From: Dermatophilaceae bacterium
GTDB taxonomy: Bacteria > Actinomycetota > Actinomycetes > Actinomycetales > Dermatophilaceae
Direction: 5' to 3'
NCBI GenBank assembly: GCA_013361975.1
Contig: JABFXB010000093.1
Span: 1-10,112, forward strand
Length of the DNA: 10,112 nucleotides
Shown here piece by piece: positions 6,553 to 10,112 of this stretch. Each line of letters starts with the position of its first letter. Position 1 is the stretch's first letter. The notes beneath the pieces are model-generated. The model did no database searches. It saw nothing but the letters and a program-made list of their open reading frames with translations, and had not been told where the DNA came from. The position numbers and the translations under genes were made by a program.

Positions 6553-7353
6553 TCACTTCGACCGCTGGGCCTCGAGGGTCGCGGGGTGCACGAGCAGCGG
6601 CAGCAGCTTGCGGGCGCCCCGGGCCTGGACGGCCTTGGCCTGCGCGAGGTGCGCCTCGGCGCGGATCGCCAGCTCGGCGTACGCCTCGGGTCCCATCAGC
6701 TCGACGAGCTCCGGGGCGTTGGAGCGGTAGACGGGCTCGCGGCCGACGTGGGCCTCGGGGTTGCCCGAGCAGTACCAGTCGAGGTCGTGGCCACCCGGTC
6801 CCCAGCCGCGGCGGTCGTACTCGGTGATCGTCACCTCGAGGTAGCTCGTGTCGTCAGGCAGCTCCACGGTGCGGAAGGTGCGCCGGATCGGCAGCTGCCA
6901 GCAGACGTCGGGCTTGAGGGTGTGCGGCTGCACCCCGGTGAGCACGGCGTGCTGGTGCAGCGCGCAGCCGGCACCCGCGGGGAACCCGGGTCGGTTGAGG
7001 AAGATGCAGGCGCCGTCGACGACCTTGGTCTTGCGGGCGCCGTCCTCCTTCTCGGTCCAGTCGTCCTTGCTGCCGGTGGCGGTGCCGACCGCGTGGTACT
7101 CCCACTCGTCCTCGCCGAGCTCCTCGACGGCCCTGGCGACGCGCTTCCAGTCGTCCTTCTCGGTGAAGTGGGCGCCGAGCGTGCAGCACCCGTCGTCGGG
7201 CCGGCCGGCGTAGATGCCCTGGCAGCCGCTGCCGAAGATGCACGTCCAGCTGCTCGTCAGCCACGTGAGGTCGCAGCGGTAGCGCTGGTTCGCGTCGGCG
7301 GGGTCGGTGAACTCGACCCAGACGCGCGGGAGGTCCAGAGGTGCTTCAGCCAC
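6553..7353 (-). CDS. Cysteine-rich, probably metal-binding protein of unknown function
   Basis: This 266-residue soluble protein has nine cysteines at residues 27, 38, 44, 56, 57, 116, 130, 151 and 195. The first five fall in a compact N-terminal cluster: C-x10-C-x5-C, then a CC pair in DDGCCTLGAHF. Three more come in ACIFLNRP, GAGCALH and LKPDVCWQLPIRR. The pattern of a CC pair followed by later single cysteines near CALH and a Cys-Trp resembles the YkgJ/UPF0153-like clusters thought to hold zinc or an iron-sulfur cluster, but I cannot assign it firmly. No signal peptide or membrane helix is seen. It starts with GTG; TAGGGT lies 6 bases upstream, and the same bases include a weak AGGG, so it could be leaderless or have a poor ribosome-binding site. 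It leads a two-gene operon with the methyltransferase. The two may act on the same target, but nothing in the sequence proves it. Confidence 0.8.
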   Translation of the reverse strand: MAEAPLDLPRVWVEFTDPADANQRYRCDLTWLTSSWTCIFGSGCQGIYAGRPDDGCCTLGAHFTEKDDWKRVARAVEELGEDEWEYHAVGTATGSKDDWTEKEDGARKTKVVDGACIFLNRPGFPAGAGCALHQHAVLTGVQPHTLKPDVCWQLPIRRTFRTVELPDDTSYLEVTITEYDRRGWGPGGHDLDWYCSGNPEAHVGREPVYRSNAPELVELMGPEAYAELAIRAEAHLAQAKAVQARGARKLLPLLVHPATLEAQRSK

Positions 7354-7359
7354 CGGAAC

Positions 7360-7391
7360 ACCCTATGCCGCAGAGGTTCGCGACGCGTCAA
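7360..7391 (-). promoter_or_regulatory. Promoter of the cysteine-rich/methyltransferase operon
   Basis: On the minus strand TTGACG (7386-7391) matches the -35 consensus at five of six positions. It is followed after 18 bases by CATAGG (7362-7367), or after 20 bases by TAGGGT (7360-7365). The start codon GTG comes 8 or 6 bases later, so the transcript would begin at or near the codon. The -10 region overlaps CTATGCCG (7363-7370), which differs from the window's octamer GTATGCCG in the first base only. Confidence 0.45.
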
Positions 7392-7453
7392 GGGCGCCCA
7401 CGTGGTGGAAGCCGTACGGGGGTCTGACGCGAGCACGCCCGTCGGTGACGGAC

Positions 7454-7485
7454 GAGCCCGGACCGGCAGGGGCCGGTCCGGGCTC
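7454..7485 (-). terminator. Strong hairpin terminator after the SPW gene
   Basis: GAGCCCGGACCGGC (7454-7467) and GCCGGTCCGGGCTC (7472-7485) form a perfect 14-bp stem with a four-base loop. The stem begins 9 bases after the SPW stop codon on the minus strand. It is by far the most stable simple hairpin seen in the window. There is no T tract. It also insulates the operon promoter at 7360-7391 from SPW readthrough. Confidence 0.75.
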
Positions 7486-7494
7486 AGCACGCGG

Positions 7495-7854
7495 TCAGTG
7501 CGACGTGGCGGTGGTGTCGCGGTGATGCATGCGGGTCACCTGGAGGTCGGCGGCGCCGACGAGGAACGTGACGGCCCCGACGATCCAGGCCGTCCACGCC
7601 ATCGGGCGGGTTCCGCTGAACCCCATGACCCAGGGCGCGACGATGAACGCCACGCCGACGAGGGCGGTGAGGCCCTCGAGCGGGACCATGTCGGGCCGCA
7701 CGATCTCGGCGACTGCCGCGAGCGCCGCGATGGCGCCGAGCACGATCATCGTCGTGGTGGCCCGGGTGGTGGTTGTCGTCCAGATGGGTGACAACGCTGC
7801 GTAGATGCCGGCAACGAGTGGCAGGGCATCCTGCGGATGCGTCCATCTGTTCAT
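7495..7854 (-). CDS. SPW-repeat small integral membrane protein
   Basis: The 119-residue protein is predicted to have four membrane helices at about residues 11-24, 35-52, 62-79 and 86-103. The first and third pairs carry the repeated SPW motif: LSPIW (21-25) and APWVMGF (73-79). This matches the SPW repeat family (PF03779), whose members are small bacterial membrane proteins of unknown function. Both ends are polar: a threonine run (TTTTTRATTT, 26-35) lies between the first two helices, and a His/Thr-rich tail (HHRDTTATSH) ends the protein. The ATG at 7854 has GAGGG only at 11 bases, a weak ribosome-binding site, and no -10 in leaderless position is obvious. The gene diverges from tetR across 138 bases, but nothing ties the two functionally. 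Confidence 0.85.
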   Translation of the reverse strand: MNRWTHPQDALPLVAGIYAALSPIWTTTTTRATTTMIVLGAIAALAAVAEIVRPDMVPLEGLTALVGVAFIVAPWVMGFSGTRPMAWTAWIVGAVTFLVGAADLQVTRMHHRDTTATSH

Positions 7855-7975
7855 GGTCGCATCGACCCTCTTTCACGCGGGTCCGTCGATCCTCTTGGCG
7901 GACCGGACACCTCGATTGTCGGACGTCGCGGACAGCCGGTCAACGGGTGCGACGACCACGCGGTCGCTGCCCGGG

Positions 7976-7986
7976 CGGCATACGGT
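7976..7986 (+). promoter_or_regulatory. Leaderless-type -10 of tetR overlapping an octamer copy
   Basis: TACGGT (7981-7986) ends 6 bases before the tetR ATG, and there is no ribosome-binding site, so the mRNA probably starts at the ATG. No good -35 is present. The first three bases of the hexamer are the last three of an octamer copy (7976-7983), the only copy outside a gene. The rest of the 138-base divergent gap (7855-7992) shows only weak, imperfect dyads. Confidence 0.45.
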
Positions 7987-7992
7987 GTCCCC

Positions 7993-8607
7993 ATGACGAC
8001 GGCCGATGCGGTGAAGGCGCGCGGAAGGCGCCCCGGCGGTGAGGACACCCGCTCGGCGATCATCCAGGCGGCCCGAAAGTCCTTTGCTGCCAAGGGATAC
8101 GACAAGACCAGCCTGCGCGGCATCGCCCGCGAGGCCGGGGTCGACCCGGCTCTCGTGCACCACTACTTCGACGGCAAGGCGGCCCTCTTCGCCGAGACCC
8201 TCGACGTGCCGGTCAACCCGGCCGAGCTCATCGACCGCATCACGGCGGGCGGTGTCGAGCGGCTGGGCTGGCGCATCGTCGAGACGTTCCTCACCGTGTG
8301 GGAGCCGCCCGAGCGGCGCGAGGCGCTCGTCGCGCTGGTGCGGTCGAGCATGTCGAGCGAGGAGGCGGCCCGGATGCTGCGCGAGTTCCTCGGTCGTGAG
8401 GTGTTCGGGCGGATCGCCGCGTCCACCGGTGCGCCGGACCCGATGCTGCGCGGGGCGCTCGCCGCCTCGCAGATGATCGGTCTCGTCGTCGCGCGCTACG
8501 TGATCAAGGTGCCGGCCCTGGCCGAGGCGACCCGAGAGCAGCTCGTCGACCACATCGGCCCGGTGCTGCAGCAACATCTCGTGGACACGGGCCCACGACC
8601 GGAGTAG
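7993..8607 (+). CDS. TetR/AcrR-family transcriptional repressor
   Basis: The 204-residue protein has the TetR N-terminal DNA-binding domain at about residues 18-64. After a basic arm (KARGRRPGG) comes RSAIIQAARKSFAAKGY, then the helix-turn-helix TSLRGIAREAGVDPALVHHYF and the usual KAALFAETL. The C-terminal ligand/dimer domain (about 75-200) resembles that of TetR regulators next to ABC-2 exporters. A longer frame exists upstream, but residues before ATG 7993 do not look like protein, and TACGGT sits 6 bases before this ATG, fitting a leaderless message. The exporter genes follow in the same direction only 10 bases after the stop, with their own promoter inside this gene's last codons. The 16-bp near-palindrome at 8610-8625 is the likely target, so this protein probably represses the exporter and is relieved by an unknown, possibly exported, ligand. 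No matching palindrome is seen in front of tetR itself. Confidence 0.92.
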   Translation: MTTADAVKARGRRPGGEDTRSAIIQAARKSFAAKGYDKTSLRGIAREAGVDPALVHHYFDGKAALFAETLDVPVNPAELIDRITAGGVERLGWRIVETFLTVWEPPERREALVALVRSSMSSEEAARMLREFLGREVFGRIAASTGAPDPMLRGALAASQMIGLVVARYVIKVPALAEATREQLVDHIGPVLQQHLVDTGPRPE

Positions 8608-8610
8608 ATT
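8582..8610 (+). promoter_or_regulatory. Sigma70-type leaderless promoter of the ABC exporter, inside the tetR 3' end
   Basis: TGGACA (8582-8587) differs from TTGACA at one base. After an ideal 17-base spacer comes TAGATT (8605-8610), whose first three bases are the tetR stop codon. Seven bases further is the ATG at 8618, the expected start of transcription, so the message would be leaderless and begin ATGATG. No ribosome-binding site is present, in agreement with this. It is the best promoter match in the window. Confidence 0.7.
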
Positions 8611-8625
8611 TCATCACATGATGAA
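8610..8625 (+). promoter_or_regulatory. Candidate TetR operator over the exporter start codon
   Basis: TTCATCA (8610-8616) and TGATGAA (8619-8625) are perfect 7-base inverted arms around the spacer CA. The site lies in an AT-rich island unusual for this DNA. It covers the end of the -10 element, the predicted transcription start and the ATG itself. A dimeric TetR protein bound here would block RNA polymerase directly. Operators with arms of this kind are common for TetR-family repressors; assignment to the adjacent regulator is inference. Confidence 0.72.
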
Positions 8626-9397
8626 TAACAGTGGACCGGCAGTGGCCGTGAGCGGTCTGCAGGTCATCCGCGGCAGGCGACGCGTCATCCCCAACCTCGA
8701 CCTGACGATCCCCTCCGGCCAGGTCGTCGGGCTTCTGGGCCCTTCGGGCTCGGGCAAGTCCACCCTCATGCGGTGCATCGTCGGGGTCCAGATCATCGAG
8801 GCCGGCAGCGTCACGGTGCTCGGCCACCCCGCCGGCTCTCCCGTCCTTCGCGACGAGGTCGGCTACGTCACCCAGAGCCCCAGCGTGTACGGCGACCTCA
8901 CCGTCCGCGACAACGTGGCCTACTTCGGTCGCGCGGTGGGCCTGCGCGGCCAGGACCTTCGCGACGCCGTCGACCGCACGCTCGCGGAGGTCGACCTCGT
9001 GTCGCACGCCGACCAGCTCGTGCAGGACCTCTCCGGCGGCCAGGAGTCGAGGGTCTCGCTCGCAGCCGCGCTCGTCGGGCGGCCGAGCCTGCTCGTGCTC
9101 GACGAGCCGACGGTCGGCCTCGACCCGGTGCTGCGTCGCGACCTGTGGGACCTGTTCCGCCGCCTCGCCCAGCGAGGGCACTCGCTCATCGTGTCGAGCC
9201 ACGTCATGGACGAGGCCACCCGCTGCGACCGGCTCGTGCTCCTGCGTGACGGAGAGGTGCTCGCCGACCTCACGCCCGACGAGCTGCTCGCGCGCACCGG
9301 CGCCGCCGACGCCGACGCCGCCTTCCTGGCCCTCATCGACGCCGAGGCCGCCCGCACCGGCGCCTCCTCGGCACCCTCCGACAGGAGCGCATCGTGA
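8618..9397 (+). CDS. ABC-2 type exporter ATP-binding subunit (DrrA/CcmA-like)
   Basis: The 259-residue ATPase has all the nucleotide-binding motifs: Walker A GPSGSGKST (41-49), Q-loop Gln86 in VGYVTQSP, signature LSGGQ (138-142), Walker B LLVLDEP with catalytic Glu163, D-loop GLDP (167-170), and the switch His195 in VSSHVMDE. The sequence after the signature and the C-terminal extension (LTPDELLARTG onward) match drug, lipid or polysaccharide exporters of the ABC-2/DrrA class. The substrate is unknown. The start is taken at the first of two tandem ATGs (8618 and 8621) because it falls 7 bases after the -10 hexamer of a leaderless promoter. The protein would pair with the permease, whose start overlaps this stop in GTGA. 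Expression is likely repressed by the upstream TetR protein. Confidence 0.94.
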   Translation: MMNNSGPAVAVSGLQVIRGRRRVIPNLDLTIPSGQVVGLLGPSGSGKSTLMRCIVGVQIIEAGSVTVLGHPAGSPVLRDEVGYVTQSPSVYGDLTVRDNVAYFGRAVGLRGQDLRDAVDRTLAEVDLVSHADQLVQDLSGGQESRVSLAAALVGRPSLLVLDEPTVGLDPVLRRDLWDLFRRLAQRGHSLIVSSHVMDEATRCDRLVLLRDGEVLADLTPDELLARTGAADADAAFLALIDAEAARTGASSAPSDRSAS

Positions 9398-10112
9398 ACG
9401 CCGGTCTCGCCACCGCCACCTCCGGGCGCGTGCTGCGCCAGGTCCGCACCGACCGCCGCACCATCGCGCTCATCCTCGTCGTGCCCTGTGTCCTGCTCGG
9501 GCTCCTCGCGTGGATCTACGACGGCACCCCCGTCTTCGACGCGGTCGGCCCGGCCCTGCTGGGCGTCTTCCCGATGATCGTCATGTTCATCGTCACCTCG
9601 GTCGCGACCCTGCGCGAGCGCCAGTCCGGCACCCTCGAGCGGCTGCTCACCACGCCGATGGGCAAGGGCGACTTCATGCTCGGCTACGCGGCCGCGTTCG
9701 GTGCGCTGGCCGTCCTGCAGGCCCTCGTGGCAACGGCATTCGCCGTCTGGGTCTGTGACCTCGACGTCGCCGGGCCGCTCTGGCTGCTCATCGTCGTCGC
9801 CGTCTTCGACGCCGTGCTCGGCACCGCCCTCGGCCTGCTCGCGAGCGGCTTCGCCCGCACCGAGTTCCAGGCGGTGCAGTTCATGCCGGCGTTCGTGCTG
9901 CCGCAGTTCCTGCTCTGCGGGCTGCTCGTCGCGCGTGACCAGCTGCCCACCGTGCTCGAGTGGGTGTCGAACGTGCTGCCCCTGTCGTATGCCGTCGACG
10001 CCATGAAGGAGATCGCGCGCAACCCCGACCCGGTCACCTCCGTGCTCACCGACCTCGGCATCATCGCGGCCTTCATCGCGGGGGCCCTCGCCCTCGGCTC
10101 GCTCACGCTCAG
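9394..10112 (+). CDS. ABC-2 type exporter permease, 3' end outside window
   Basis: The frame is open to the right edge (239 residues), and the family is usually about 240-280 long, so little is missing. Hydrophobic segments fall at about residues 22-41, 52-73, 95-120, 127-150, 163-180 and 219-239, six as in the ABC-2 membrane domain. The cytoplasmic loop RERQSGTLERLLTTPMGKGDF (75-95) is the hallmark of ABC-2 permeases and contacts the ATPase. LPLSYAVDAMKEI (195-207) is the second conserved block. The GTG is preceded by AGGAG (9383-9387) at 6 bases and overlaps the ATPase stop by four bases, so subunits are made in step. An octamer copy encodes Tyr-Ala at 9987-9994. Export substrate unknown. 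Confidence 0.92.
   Translation, partial: MNAGLATATSGRVLRQVRTDRRTIALILVVPCVLLGLLAWIYDGTPVFDAVGPALLGVFPMIVMFIVTSVATLRERQSGTLERLLTTPMGKGDFMLGYAAAFGALAVLQALVATAFAVWVCDLDVAGPLWLLIVVAVFDAVLGTALGLLASGFARTEFQAVQFMPAFVLPQFLLCGLLVARDQLPTVLEWVSNVLPLSYAVDAMKEIARNPDPVTSVLTDLGIIAAFIAGALALGSLTL

Larger units (their letters stand above)
455..9994. repeat. Dispersed octamer CGGCATAC / GTATGCCG, eight copies
   Basis: Exact copies lie at 455-462, 686-693, 5420-5427, 6253-6260 and 7976-7983 (CGGCATAC on the plus strand) and at 2876-2883, 4597-4604 and 9987-9994 (GTATGCCG). All eight extend to RCGGCATAC, and seven of eight to GTATGCCGYC in the other orientation. Seven are inside genes of unrelated function, one is in the tetR promoter. 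Relative to transcription of the coding copies, six read GTATGCCG and one (nadC) reads CGGCATAC. The coordinates given here are the outer limits of the set; the DNA between copies is not repeated. Confidence 0.75.

Noticed and set aside
6271..7791. 506-codon open frame on the plus strand over the methyltransferase, cysteine-rich and SPW genes
   Set aside because: It is an antisense shadow across three well-supported genes and two hairpins, with composition typical of GC-rich antisense frames.
7880..7934. Weak dyads (GGTCCG/CGGACC at 7880-7904; TGTC/GACA at 7917-7934) as a second TetR operator
   Set aside because: Arms are short or imperfect, spacers are long, and they do not resemble the clear site at 8610-8625.
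7837..7992. N-terminal extension of the TetR protein from an upstream ATG
   Set aside because: The extra 52 residues do not resemble any TetR N-terminus, and the ATG at 7993 has a -10 at the right distance; the upstream region also must hold the SPW promoter.
1..10112. Defence, phage, insertion-sequence, CRISPR or RNA-gene content
   Set aside because: No transposase, integrase, nuclease, toxin-antitoxin, spacer array or tRNA-like cloverleaf was found, and gene composition is even across the window.

Overview
The window is chromosomal DNA from a very GC-rich actinobacterium. GTG and ATG starts are mixed, wobble positions are almost all G or C, several genes appear to be leaderless, and the order DUF2520 gene - panC - panD - nadB - nadC is an actinobacterial arrangement. 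The dispersed octamer and overall protein character remind me of Intrasporangiaceae (Janibacter, Knoellia, Phycicoccus or Tetrasphaera type), but that family assignment is an impression and was not searched. No rRNA, tRNA, insertion sequence, phage gene or CRISPR array is visible, and no stretch longer than about 140 bases lacks a gene or a regulatory element.

Layout. (1) Positions 1-734, minus strand: the N-terminal part of a MidA-type SAM-dependent methyltransferase that runs off the left edge. (2) Positions 767-5733, plus strand: a tight five-gene biosynthetic operon. It holds a Rossmann/DUF2520 protein (candidate ketopantoate reductase), panC, panD, nadB and nadC. Two junctions are GTGA overlaps, and a hairpin closes the operon just after nadC. 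(3) Positions 5824-7353, minus strand: a two-gene operon of a nine-cysteine protein (probably metal-binding, function unknown) followed by a class I methyltransferase. It converges on nadC, with a terminator-like hairpin on each side. (4) Positions 7495-7854, minus strand: a small four-helix SPW-repeat membrane protein with a perfect 14-bp terminator stem behind it. (5) Positions 7993 to the right edge, plus strand: a TetR-family repressor, then an ABC-2 exporter made of an ATPase and a permease (the permease is cut by the window edge). A good promoter lies inside the end of tetR, and a 16-bp near-palindrome covers the ATPase start codon, so the exporter looks TetR-controlled.

How the genes work together. 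PanD and NadB both consume L-aspartate: PanD makes beta-alanine for pantothenate/CoA, and NadB makes iminoaspartate for NAD. The operon therefore ties the two cofactor pathways to one amino-acid pool. PanC joins beta-alanine to pantoate, and the DUF2520 protein may supply that pantoate. NadC uses quinolinate made from the NadB product by NadA, which is not encoded here; coaX is also absent. The right-hand module is a self-contained efflux or export unit with its own regulator.

The most unusual signal is not a gene. The octamer CGGCATAC (reverse complement GTATGCCG) occurs eight times, on both strands and across unrelated genes. It accounts for 8 of the 13 TAT/ATA trinucleotides I can find in the window, and for five of the six in-frame TAT tyrosine codons. 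This looks like a selected genomic word such as an uptake, methylation, recombination or segregation signal.
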